A DNA stretch of 64,000 nucleotides from Paraclostridium dentum (GTDB taxonomy: Bacteria; Bacillota; Clostridia; Peptostreptococcales; Peptostreptococcaceae): contig NZ_WIPK01000001.1 of NCBI RefSeq assembly GCF_012922555.1, positions 744,001 through 808,000 on the forward strand, read 5' to 3'. Made by a program: the position numbers and the translations under genes. Of this stretch, positions 1 to 6,539 are shown piece after piece. Positions within the stretch are counted from its first letter, which is position 1. Each line of letters starts with the position of its first letter. The notes beneath the pieces are model-generated. The model saw nothing but the letters and a program-made list of their open reading frames with translations. It had not been told where the DNA came from and made no database searches.

Positions 1-27
1 AGAAAAGCGGGATATTATTTTCCCGCT
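1..27 (-). terminator. intrinsic terminator of the first secreted-protein gene
   Basis: AGCGGGA at 6-12 pairs with TCCCGCT at 21-27 and overlaps the TAA stop of the minus-strand gene. The T-rich tail runs off the window edge, so only part is visible. Confidence 0.6.
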
Positions 28-470
28 CCACCTATAATCTGTCTAAGCTTATTTGAGCTGTCATAACCTGAAGAAAATGAAACAATAGCATCAATTAAAT
101 TATCAGCATCTTTAGTTTCAAAATATGCTTTTAGCCTACTTAAAGAAATTTTATAATAATTTAATATGGATTGCATAGATAGAATTACATCATTATCTCT
201 TTGAGGAAGTTTTGCTGTTTCAGCAGTTAAAGTGTTAATTGCTGCTTCTATAAATTTAATATCCTTTTCAACTTTATCTTCTTTATAGTTTCCGGCAGCT
301 ACATATTTAATTAGAAGGTACATATTATTATCAATCAATTCTAGGTCTTTAATCAATCGATTGCTAACCGGAACAGGAGCAGAAACATTACAAGCATTAG
401 AAAAACTTATAGTGCTTGTAAATAAAATTAAAGTTATAGCAAAAACAATATTTAGCTTTTTCCAAGACAT
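15..470 (-). CDS. small secreted protein, unknown function (paralogue 1)
   Basis: Function not recognised. The 151-residue protein starts with a clear Sec signal peptide: a Lys pair, a hydrophobic core and a likely cleavage after SFSNA near residue 26. The mature part is about 125 residues, charged and predicted helical. It resembles the neighbouring product at 583-1056 (shared pattern of IKDLE.IDN.M.LL, an LP segment, then SIL..Y..SL) and more weakly the product at 58914-59405. The start is supported by AAAAGGATGTG. The leader is similar to that of the next gene, which suggests tandem duplication. Probably extracellular or cell-wall located. It borders the phage module but lies outside it. 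Confidence 0.75.
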   Translation of the reverse strand: MSWKKLNIVFAITLILFTSTISFSNACNVSAPVPVSNRLIKDLELIDNNMYLLIKYVAAGNYKEDKVEKDIKFIEAAINTLTAETAKLPQRDNDVILSMQSILNYYKISLSRLKAYFETKDADNLIDAIVSFSSGYDSSNKLRQIIGGAGK

Positions 471-577
471 AAATTCACATCCTTTTTACAAGTAGTATAT
501 GTAGAAATAAGTAAATTATAGGCTTTAATTACTTTATATGATAAGAAAATGTAGATTAATAAATATAAAAATAAATA

Positions 578-614
578 ATATATCAAGAGGCAACTTGTTT
601 CGCCGCTTGATATA
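578..614 (-). terminator. intrinsic terminator of paralogue 2
   Basis: TATATCAAG near 578 pairs with CTTGATATA near 606-614, with an inner GGC/GCC helix. The hairpin overlaps the end of the minus-strand gene, and the minus strand continues into a T-rich run. Confidence 0.55.
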
Positions 615-1056
615 TTACATTTCTTATATTAGATAAGGAATAATAAGCTGTTGAAAAATAAGAGGAAGAATTTAACAAATCCTCTGGCTGAGAATTATTT
701 AAATATTTTTCTGCACTTACAAGGGATAACTGGTAAATGCTAAGTATAGAATTAACAGCCATAGCTACATGCTTATTCTCTTTTGGCAAATAAGAAGTTT
801 TCACATTTAAATCATTAATTAATGTATATATATGTGAAATACTATTTTTCAGATCATTTTTATCTAAATTTTGTCTAGGAATAGATTTAAGTAGCAATAA
901 CATTTTATTATCTATATTTTCTAAATCTTTAATGATTACTTCGATAGTTAAATATGAATCTGGATTTGAATTATATAAAGCAGATATAGGTATCGAGCTA
1001 CTAGAAAATACTAATAAAGTTATAGAAAGTATTATACTTAATTTTTTAAAAAACAT
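583..1056 (-). CDS. small secreted protein, unknown function (paralogue 2)
   Basis: Function not recognised. It has 157 residues with an N-terminal signal peptide (Lys-rich start, then a hydrophobic core to about residue 26). The mature part aligns by eye with the product of 15-470: IKDLENIDNKMLLLLK against IKDLELIDNNMYLLIK, a conserved LP motif and SILSIYQLSL against SILNYYKISL. The ribosome site AAAGGATGTG and the upstream ACATACTA-type leader are also shared with that gene, so the pair looks like a tandem duplication transcribed separately. Both genes face away from the phage module. Probably exported, perhaps an all-helical wall or spore-associated protein, but nothing in the sequence shows this. 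Confidence 0.75.
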   Translation of the reverse strand: MFFKKLSIILSITLLVFSSSSIPISALYNSNPDSYLTIEVIIKDLENIDNKMLLLLKSIPRQNLDKNDLKNSISHIYTLINDLNVKTSYLPKENKHVAMAVNSILSIYQLSLVSAEKYLNNSQPEDLLNSSSYFSTAYYSLSNIRNVIYQAAKQVAS

Positions 1057-1162
1057 ATCTACACATCCTTTCCGGAATAGTATGTGTAGTATTAATAAAC
1101 TATAGCGATGAAAAATTTAACAAAAGAAATGAAGTAGAGAATTAGATTTTCAAAAAAGTAAG

Positions 1163-1185
1163 AAGGCTAGAAAAAATCTAGCCTT
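1163..1185. terminator. stem-loop between the secreted-protein gene and the phage module
   Basis: AAGGCTAGA at 1163-1171 pairs with TCTAGCCTT at 1177-1185 across an A-rich loop. The T-tail is short on both strands. It may insulate the phage late operon from the flanking gene. Confidence 0.5.
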
Positions 1186-1202
1186 TATAGGTAAAAAAAT
1201 GC

Positions 1203-1233
1203 ATGTACATAATGTTTGTAATTGAGTCAATTA
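1203..1233. promoter_or_regulatory. palindromic control region before the phage late genes
   Basis: ATGTACAT is a perfect 8-bp palindrome at 1203-1210. TAATTGA-G-TCAATTA at 1219-1233 is a perfect 15-nt dyad. TATTAT-like and TTGTAA-like elements overlap them, about 50-80 bp before the first phage gene at 1283. An operator/promoter role is inferred from position. Confidence 0.4.
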
Positions 1234-1282
1234 TATTATGCACAGTTTTAAAAATAAATATTCAAAAAAATAGGAGATTGAT

Positions 1283-1726
1283 ATGAAAGTTAATTTTACG
1301 ATAGATGGGGAAGCGAAAGGAAAAGAAAGACCAAAGTTTTCAACTCAAAATGGTAGAGCATTTACACCGGAGCAAACTAAGCATTATGAAAACTGGGTTA
1401 AGTTATTATATAGAACTACAGTTAAGCATTATTTTGAAGGTAATATAAAAATGTCTATAGTTTGTTATTACGGAATTACTAAAAAAGATATAAATGCTAT
1501 AGCTAAAAATAATATAAAAACTAAAGAGTTTAAAGAAGCTAGAGCTAAGTTAGATGGAGTTATAAGACCAACTAAGAAACCAGATTTAGATAATGTTATA
1601 AAGGCTATAGCTGATAGCTTAAATGGAATAGCTTACAAAGATGATGCACAGATTGTAGAGGTAGTTTCTAAGAAATTCTACAGTGAAAGAGCTCGTGTAG
1701 AAGTTACAATAGAAGATTTAGCTTAA
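1283..1726 (+). CDS. RusA-family Holliday junction resolvase
   Basis: The 147-residue protein has the RusA signature. Acidic residues D101 and D103 lie in KKPDLDN, followed about 18 residues later by the KDD pair at 119-121. These match the three catalytic aspartates of RusA, which binds Mg2+ and cleaves four-way junctions symmetrically. Lys-rich segments around KGKERPKF and KAIADSL fit DNA binding. In clostridial phages such genes sit near the end of the replication region, just before the late regulator, as here. The start at 1283 follows ATAGGAGATTGAT. It is the first gene of the phage module and the only DNA-metabolism gene left in it. Confidence 0.85.
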   Translation: MKVNFTIDGEAKGKERPKFSTQNGRAFTPEQTKHYENWVKLLYRTTVKHYFEGNIKMSIVCYYGITKKDINAIAKNNIKTKEFKEARAKLDGVIRPTKKPDLDNVIKAIADSLNGIAYKDDAQIVEVVSKKFYSERARVEVTIEDLA

Positions 1727-1744
1727 TATAGAGGGGGAATTATT

Positions 1745-2212
1745 ATGGATAAAAAAGAATTATTTAAAAAAGTAGAAGGTAAATTACACAACTATAAATA
1801 TTTAGAAATGCAAATCAATAATATAGAATTAGATATAAAGAAAGAGAAAATGGAATATAGAGGTTGTGGAGCTATAAGTTATGATGAAAAAAGTGGAGTA
1901 ACTTACAATATATCAAGAAGTGTAGAGAATGAAGTTATATCTAAAGAAAAAAGGGTATCTAAGTTATTGCAAAGTAAATTAGAAAAAGAAATAGAAAAAC
2001 AGAAAATAGAAAATGCATTGAGTTGTTTAGATGCAAATGAAACTAACTTCTTTGAACTATTCTATAATAGTAAATCTAAAAACAATATGAAATATATAAG
2101 TATGAAACTACATATGGATCGTAGTCATTGTTATACAGTAAGGGAAAGATTAGTATATAAAATTATGGGAATGTTATATCCAACATATGAAGATTTACCA
2201 TTATTTAACTAA
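1745..2212 (+). CDS. ArpU-like phage late transcription regulator
   Basis: The 155-residue protein has an N-terminal charged coiled coil (about residues 1-85) and a C-terminal sigma-region-4-like helix-turn-helix: an aromatic FFELFY segment, then the MKYISMKLHMDRSHCYTVRE recognition helix region and a final helix (residues 105-150). This is the layout of ArpU-type regulators that switch on late phage transcription. It begins 18 nt after rusA with a GAGGGGGAATTATT leader, so the two are co-transcribed. It is followed directly by a control region with tandem repeats and hairpins, which is where its target would be expected (inference). Confidence 0.7.
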   Translation: MDKKELFKKVEGKLHNYKYLEMQINNIELDIKKEKMEYRGCGAISYDEKSGVTYNISRSVENEVISKEKRVSKLLQSKLEKEIEKQKIENALSCLDANETNFFELFYNSKSKNNMKYISMKLHMDRSHCYTVRERLVYKIMGMLYPTYEDLPLFN

Positions 2213-2217
2213 ACCAA

Positions 2218-2239
2218 CACTTTAACTACACTTTAACTA
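2218..2239 (+). repeat. 11-bp tandem direct repeat after the late regulator
   Basis: CACTTTAACTA occurs twice back to back (2218-2228 and 2229-2239) and is followed by CAAAGTG, a partial inverse of the repeat start. It sits just past the stop of the ArpU-like gene and ahead of the late genes, a plausible activator-binding site. Confidence 0.55.
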
Positions 2240-2290
2240 CAAAGTGAAGATTTTTTAGGGGTTTAAAGGTGATATTATATTAATATAGAC

Positions 2291-2310
2291 AACTTAGGAC
2301 AACCTAAGTT
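2291..2310 (+). other. perfect 8-bp hairpin in the phage control region
   Basis: AACTTAGG at 2291-2298 pairs with CCTAAGTT at 2303-2310 around ACAA. There is no T-tract, so it is not a standard terminator. It may be an operator or a packaging/cos-proximal element. Confidence 0.45.
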
Positions 2311-2345
2311 TGTTACTCCCAATACCCCTTTTTATATATAAAATG

Positions 2346-2370
2346 ACCAGGGTAACCCCTTTGCCCTGGT
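2346..2370 (+). other. GC-rich hairpin before the tRNA-like element
   Basis: ACCAGGG at 2346-2352 pairs perfectly with CCCTGGT at 2364-2370, ending 5 nt before the tRNA-like acceptor stem. It has no T-tail. It could be a processing signal or part of the same folded RNA. Confidence 0.45.
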
Positions 2371-2375
2371 AACGT

Positions 2376-2507
2376 GAGGATATAGTTTAAGTGGTAAAAC
2401 AAGGCAACTTGATTAACTGTTAATATTTTTAACATTTACAGTCATTGATGATCTAAATAGGTATAGTTATCTAGTAATTGTTGCAGGTTCGACTCCTGCT
2501 ATCCTCA
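2376..2507 (+). tRNA. tRNA-like element with enlarged anticodon/variable region
   Basis: GAGGATA at 2376-2382 pairs with TATCCTC at 2500-2506. The D arm is canonical: GTTT/AAAC stem with an AAGTGGTA loop. The T arm is canonical: GCAGG, TTCGACT, CCTGC at 2483-2499. Between the D and T stems lie 82 nt instead of the usual 22-40. No standard 5-bp anticodon stem with a 7-nt loop is evident. ACTTGATTAACT (2407-2418) can form an imperfect helix with AGTTATCTAGT (2465-2475), and GTTAA/TTAAC makes an inner hairpin. It could be a tRNA with an insertion or a tRNA mimic. No CCA is encoded. Confidence 0.55.
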
Positions 2508-2604
2508 CTAAATAATATAACTTACGGCTCTTTGAGCAAACTCATGTTGAGTATAAAAATAACTCTGTAGCGGTATGGAGTATAAACTAAATACACGTTC
2601 TCGT

Positions 2605-2632
2605 AAAAGACTAGATTAATTTCTGGTCTTTT
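2605..2632 (+). terminator. intrinsic terminator after the tRNA-like region
   Basis: AAAAGACTAGA at 2605-2615 pairs with TCTGGTCTTTT at 2622-2632 (11 bp with one G-U) and is followed by TATTTTT. It would end the transcript carrying the tRNA-like RNA. The 2508-2604 stretch before it encodes no protein that I can support. Confidence 0.7.
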
Positions 2633-2654
2633 TTATTTTTAAGGAGGATTAATT

Positions 2655-2816
2655 ATGGATAATAAAGCCTATTGTTTAGATGTTATAAAAGGCATAAATG
2701 AAACCATAGAAGATGATGATTGGTTTGACAATAAAGAAAAAATTCAATTTATATATGATAGAGCAGAAGAACTAATGAATGAAATGTATTCTAAGGGAGC
2801 ATCAGAAGAGATTTAG
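2655..2816 (+). CDS. small acidic phage protein, unknown
   Basis: A 53-residue open frame starts at ATG 2655 behind AAGGAGGATTAATT, an excellent ribosome site. The product is acidic (runs such as IEDDDWFDNKEK) with a predicted helix over residues 25-48. No family is recognised. It lies between the terminator at 2605-2632 and another tiny gene, in the short-gene cluster that often sits between the late regulator and terminase of clostridial phages. Confidence 0.6.
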   Translation: MDNKAYCLDVIKGINETIEDDDWFDNKEKIQFIYDRAEELMNEMYSKGASEEI

Positions 2817-2861
2817 TAATTAATTAAGGAGGTTGTTTTAATTGTATATAAAGGTGATTAT

Positions 2862-3005
2862 ATGAAAAAATGGAAAGATGCTAATGAAGTAATTAAGATG
2901 ATCCATGAGTTACCTAATGAAAAATTAAGAAATATTGATAAAGAAATGGTAAAAAAGCCTAATTTTGATAAAAGGAATAAAAAAGGAAATCCTCGATTTA
3001 AGTAG
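2862..3005 (+). CDS. small basic phage protein, unknown
   Basis: A 47-residue Lys-rich open frame starts at ATG 2862 behind AAGGTGATT. An upstream AAGGAGG with TTG options leads to early stops, so this start is chosen. The C-terminus reads KKGNPRFK. The DNA of this end is echoed 0.9 kb downstream near 3921-3945, just past the 3031-3873 gene, where a similar AAACCTCGAATTAAGTAGAA string occurs. This suggests that gene was inserted behind this one with duplication of the 3' end. Confidence 0.55.
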   Translation: MKKWKDANEVIKMIHELPNEKLRNIDKEMVKKPNFDKRNKKGNPRFK

Positions 3006-3030
3006 AAATATGTATTTCGGGGGTGTCGCT

Positions 3031-3873
3031 ATGATAAAAACTAATATAGATATAGTGCAATTTGAAGATATTAAAGGGTTAATAAATTTAACAGCGAAGA
3101 AATATAATAACTTTAAAGATTTTTCTGTTGTTAACTACTTAAAGCGTAAAGATAAATATATAGTTTATTTAAATTTTTACAATGAATGTATTGAATGCAA
3201 TGATGAAGTTACTCAGGTTGAAGTAATAAGAAATGTATTGCATAGAGAAATAGAAACTGTTATTAAAAATGCAGAAAATGATTTTGACTATTTTATAGGT
3301 CAATGCATAATAGAAAATATTGAAAAAACGAATTTTGTTGATGTTATATTGAAGTATAAGGTAAATAGAAAATTAAATGATTTTAAGCTTGCACACTTGA
3401 AACGCTGGAGTGGAGGGTATGATACTAAAACGAGGATAAGTGATATTAGTTTTAGAATTACTAGTTATGATCCCACAGATACATATGATTTAGTAGGTGA
3501 GCCTATAGCTAGAAGAGAATTATATATTGAAAATAATGAGAATTTTACGATGATAAGCTTACTTGACTTTGATAAAGTTTTACTATTAGGATGTAACGGT
3601 AATAGGACAAAGGATATCTTATACTTTATAGAGAAGCAGTCTGATAGCTCGGGATATGTGATATCTAGATATGGAGAAAAAAATGTTAGTAATTGGGATG
3701 ATGAAAGGGTCATAGTTGAAGAAAAAACTGTGTTATCTATAAATGAAAAAGATTTATCAGACGATATATTAAATTATATACAAGAAGAATTTAATGTAGT
3801 TATTGATATACAATCAAAAAGAAAGTTTGAAGAAGAATTAAAATCAATATTTGGGTGCAAAAAAGCAAAATAA
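3031..3873 (+). CDS. phage-borne accessory protein (moron candidate), unknown
   Basis: The function is not recognised. I use ATG 3031, which follows CGGGGGTGTCGCT; a longer frame reaching back to a TTG at 2965 would overlap the previous gene without its own ribosome site. The product is 280 residues, soluble, with mixed charge and no membrane segment or signal peptide. Visible features are an acidic N-terminal half (CIECNDEV) and a central aromatic/Gly segment (KRWSGGYDTKTR, about residue 124). It has no place in the standard late-gene order. Flanking DNA on both sides carries the same CCTCGA..TAAGTAGAA string, consistent with insertion as an independent cargo gene. Anti-phage or lysogenic-conversion roles are possible but unproven. 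Confidence 0.6.
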   Translation: MIKTNIDIVQFEDIKGLINLTAKKYNNFKDFSVVNYLKRKDKYIVYLNFYNECIECNDEVTQVEVIRNVLHREIETVIKNAENDFDYFIGQCIIENIEKTNFVDVILKYKVNRKLNDFKLAHLKRWSGGYDTKTRISDISFRITSYDPTDTYDLVGEPIARRELYIENNENFTMISLLDFDKVLLLGCNGNRTKDILYFIEKQSDSSGYVISRYGEKNVSNWDDERVIVEEKTVLSINEKDLSDDILNYIQEEFNVVIDIQSKRKFEEELKSIFGCKKAK

Positions 3874-3976
3874 TATATATTGACTTAAAGAACTCTTCAG
3901 CAGATTTTTTATTTCAAAAAAAGAAGGAAAACCTCGAATTAAGTAGAATTATATACTTGAAAGCGAGGTGATATAT

Positions 3977-4147
3977 ATGGCTGATGAAAAAATAACTTTA
4001 TCTAAACAAAGAAATTTAAATGATGTAGCTGTAGAACTTACATTAGCGTATATGGATAAATATGGAGTTAGTAGTGTTGAAGATGTAATGGAGATGTATA
4101 AAAAATTTCATAAAAATGCACATGAAGCTAAAAATTTAAACTATTAA
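3977..4147 (+). CDS. small phage protein, unknown
   Basis: A 56-residue frame starts at ATG 3977 behind AAAGCGAGGTGATATAT. The product is predicted largely helical (LNDVAVELTLAYMDKYG), acidic in the middle, and has no Cys or membrane segment. The size and position, just before the metallopeptidase and small terminase genes, are typical of small phage proteins of unknown role. It is followed immediately by an intrinsic terminator. Confidence 0.6.
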   Translation: MADEKITLSKQRNLNDVAVELTLAYMDKYGVSSVEDVMEMYKKFHKNAHEAKNLNY

Positions 4148-4171
4148 AAAAGACTCTTAGAAGAGTCTTTT
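4148..4171 (+). terminator. intrinsic terminator in the phage late region
   Basis: AAAGACTCTT pairs with AAGAGTCTTT around AG and is followed by TTTTT. It lies between two phage genes on the same strand. Confidence 0.7.
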
Positions 4172-4200
4172 TTTATGTAAAGAAACTAGGAGGTGAGTTC

Positions 4201-4536
4201 GTGGATATGAAAAAGATTGAAATTCTAGGAGAAGAATATGAAATATTGATTAAAAAACCCGAAGAGGACACCAAATTAAAATCTATAGATGGATATTGCG
4301 ATTCATCTATAAACACTATAGTAGTATGCGATTTTGAAGAGGATGAAAATTCTATAATGGATTTAGAAAGATATAAAAGAGAAGTTATAAGACATGAACT
4401 CATACATGCTTTCTTAAATGAAAGTGGATTAAGATGTTCTAGTGATTGGGCTAGAAATGAGGAAATGGTAGACTATTTTGCTATTCAATTTCCTAAGATA
4501 GTTGAATCAATGAGAAAATTAGATATTTTATATTAG
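4201..4536 (+). CDS. phage HExxH metallopeptidase-like protein
   Basis: A 111-residue protein starts at GTG 4201 behind AGGAGGTGAGTTC. It contains RHELIHAFL (about residues 64-72), the HExxH zinc-binding motif of zincin peptidases, with acidic residues further on (RNEEMVDYFA) that could supply the third ligand. Short proteins of this layout occur beside terminase genes in Firmicute phages. They resemble ImmA/IrrE-type or SprT-type minimal metallopeptidases, but the substrate is unknown. Flanked by terminators on both sides, it may be expressed as its own small unit. Confidence 0.65.
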   Translation: MDMKKIEILGEEYEILIKKPEEDTKLKSIDGYCDSSINTIVVCDFEEDENSIMDLERYKREVIRHELIHAFLNESGLRCSSDWARNEEMVDYFAIQFPKIVESMRKLDILY

Positions 4537-4539
4537 AGT

Positions 4540-4558
4540 GAACTTACTAAGTAGGTTC
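4540..4558 (+). terminator. intrinsic terminator in the phage late region
   Basis: GAACTTACT and AGTAGGTTC form a tight hairpin and are followed by TTTTTTTATT, just upstream of the small terminase gene. Confidence 0.65.
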
Positions 4559-4596
4559 TTTTTTTATTCTCCAAAACGAATAAGTGAGGTGGTGAT

Positions 4597-5298
4597 GTGG
4601 CTAGGGTAAGAAGTCCAAATAGAGATAAAGCCTTTGATATATACAAAGACTATGCCGGAAATATTGATTTAGTTGAGATTGCGAATATTTTAAATATATC
4701 ACCAGGGACCGTTAGAGGTTGGAAAAATAAAGATGCCTGGGAAGAAAAATTAAATGGAACGTTCCAAAAGAATAAACAGAACGCTCCGAAAGAAAAACGA
4801 ACCAAAGGTGGTCAGCCTAAAAATAAAAATGCTGAGAAGTTTGGTTTTTTCTCGAAACACTTGCCAAAAGAAACTTTGGAATTAATGAAAGAGATATCAG
4901 AGAAAACCCAACTTGATATACTTTGGGATCAAATTACAATTCAATATGCAGCAATAATAAGAGCTCAACAAATTATGTATGTTGAGAATAAAGAAGAAAT
5001 TATAAAAGAGCTTAAGAAGGAAGAAACAAGTGAATATGGACAAAAGATAGAATATGAGTTCCAATTTGCTTGGGATAGACAAGCTACATTTTTAAATGCT
5101 CAAAGTAGAGCTATGGGAGAATTGAGATCATTAATAAAACAATATGATTCTATGCTTAATAACAATTGGGATTTAGCTACAGAGGAACAGAAACTTAGAA
5201 TTGAGTTGTTGAAATCTAAGTTGCCTAAAAATGAAAAAAATAAAGAAAATAAACTTGATAAATATTTTGATACTCTTGAGAAGGTGTTTAAGAAATGA
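4597..5298 (+). CDS. terS: terminase small subunit
   Basis: The 233-residue protein starts at GTG 4597 (GTG GCT AGG) behind GAGGTGGTGAT. Residues 1-60 form a helix-turn-helix DNA-recognition domain of the PBSX/XtmA type: SPNRDKAFDIYKDY, then IANILNISPGTVRGWKNKD. A Lys-rich linker (KEKRTKGGQPKNKNAEKFG) follows, then a long helical oligomerisation region and a charged tail ending KVFKK. TerS binds the pac site on phage DNA and hands it to the large subunit. The stop overlaps the terL start by 4 nt, so translation is coupled. Confidence 0.85.
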   Translation: MARVRSPNRDKAFDIYKDYAGNIDLVEIANILNISPGTVRGWKNKDAWEEKLNGTFQKNKQNAPKEKRTKGGQPKNKNAEKFGFFSKHLPKETLELMKEISEKTQLDILWDQITIQYAAIIRAQQIMYVENKEEIIKELKKEETSEYGQKIEYEFQFAWDRQATFLNAQSRAMGELRSLIKQYDSMLNNNWDLATEEQKLRIELLKSKLPKNEKNKENKLDKYFDTLEKVFKK

Positions 5299-6527
5299 GT
5301 TTAGATGAATTATATCACCAAAAACAACAAGAGGTATTAGATTTTACTATGAATAATGATTATTTCATGCTTATAAATAGTGGAGCTAAAAGAACTGGAA
5401 AGACAATTTTAGATAATGACTTATTCTTATATGAACTTAGAAGAGTTAGGCAGATAGCTAATAAACTTAATATTCCGCTACCTCAATATATATTAGCAGG
5501 AGCAGACTTAGGAGCTTTACAAAGAAACGTATTGAATGAGTTAACTAATAAGTATGAAATAGAGTTTAAATTAGACAAACATAATAGATTTATATTGTTT
5601 GGAGTTCAAGTCTGTTGCTTTGGACACTCTAAAATAAATGACTTAGGAAGAATAAGAGGTATGACTTCTTTTGGAGCTTACATAAATGAGGGTTCAATGG
5701 CAAATAGAGAAGTGTTTGACGAGATTAAATCTCGTTGTAGTGGGGAGGGAGCAAGGGTATTAGTTGATACAAACCCAGATAATCCCGAGCATTGGCTTAA
5801 GAAAGATTATATTGATAAATCAGACGGAAAGACAATAGCAACATTTAATTATGAATTAGATGATAATACATTTCTAAGTGAAAGATATAGAGATAATATA
5901 AAAGCTTCTACTCCAAGTGGAATGTTTTATGATAGGAACATTAAAGGGATATGGTGTACTGCAGAAGGAGCTATATACAAAGATTTTAATGAGAATATTC
6001 ACTTTATAAATCAAGCTTCTTTAGATAAAGTTCAATTTAAAAAATATATAGCTGGAGTTGACTGGGGATGGGAGCATTATGGATCAATAGTAGTTGTAGG
6101 TAAATCTATAGATAATAAATATTATGTTATAGAAGAACATGCTAAACAACACAATGATATAGATATATGGGTTGGTATAGCTAAAGATATTAAAAAGAGA
6201 TATGGGAATATAAGCTTCTATTGTGATAGTGCTAGACAAGAATATGTAGAAAAGTTTTTAGTATCTGGAATTAAAGCTTTTAACGCTAATAAAAGTGTTA
6301 TGGAAGGTATTTCAACTATAGCAACTTTGATTAAAAATAATGAATTCTTTGTTATTGATAAAGTAGTTAGATTTAGACAAGAAATATATAACTATGTGTG
6401 GGCTAAATCGGGTAAAGATGAACCTATAAAATTATATGATGATGTCCTTGATAGTATTAGATATGCAATTTATAGTGATATGAAATTAGGTGGAAAACAA
6501 TTCAATAGAAGTAGATACGGAGTATAA
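5295..6527 (+). CDS. terL: terminase large subunit (packaging ATPase/nuclease)
   Basis: The 410-residue protein has both domains of a phage packaging motor. The ATPase domain has Walker A GAKRTGKT (residues 30-37) and Walker B GAYINEG with catalytic Glu near 132, followed by a VDTNPDNPEH coupling segment. The RNase H-like nuclease has acidic residues at VDWGW (D256), YCDSA (D311) and DDVLDS (D382-D386). The length and layout fit the PBSX/SPP1 group. All motifs look intact, so DNA packaging should be possible if the particle is made. It overlaps terS and is followed by portal. Confidence 0.93.
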   Translation: MSLDELYHQKQQEVLDFTMNNDYFMLINSGAKRTGKTILDNDLFLYELRRVRQIANKLNIPLPQYILAGADLGALQRNVLNELTNKYEIEFKLDKHNRFILFGVQVCCFGHSKINDLGRIRGMTSFGAYINEGSMANREVFDEIKSRCSGEGARVLVDTNPDNPEHWLKKDYIDKSDGKTIATFNYELDDNTFLSERYRDNIKASTPSGMFYDRNIKGIWCTAEGAIYKDFNENIHFINQASLDKVQFKKYIAGVDWGWEHYGSIVVVGKSIDNKYYVIEEHAKQHNDIDIWVGIAKDIKKRYGNISFYCDSARQEYVEKFLVSGIKAFNANKSVMEGISTIATLIKNNEFFVIDKVVRFRQEIYNYVWAKSGKDEPIKLYDDVLDSIRYAIYSDMKLGGKQFNRSRYGV

Positions 6528-6539
6528 GGAGGTGTTAAA

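Noticed and set aside
2965-3030. Upstream TTG extension of the cargo gene
   Set aside because: It overlaps the previous gene without a ribosome site; ATG 3031 has one.
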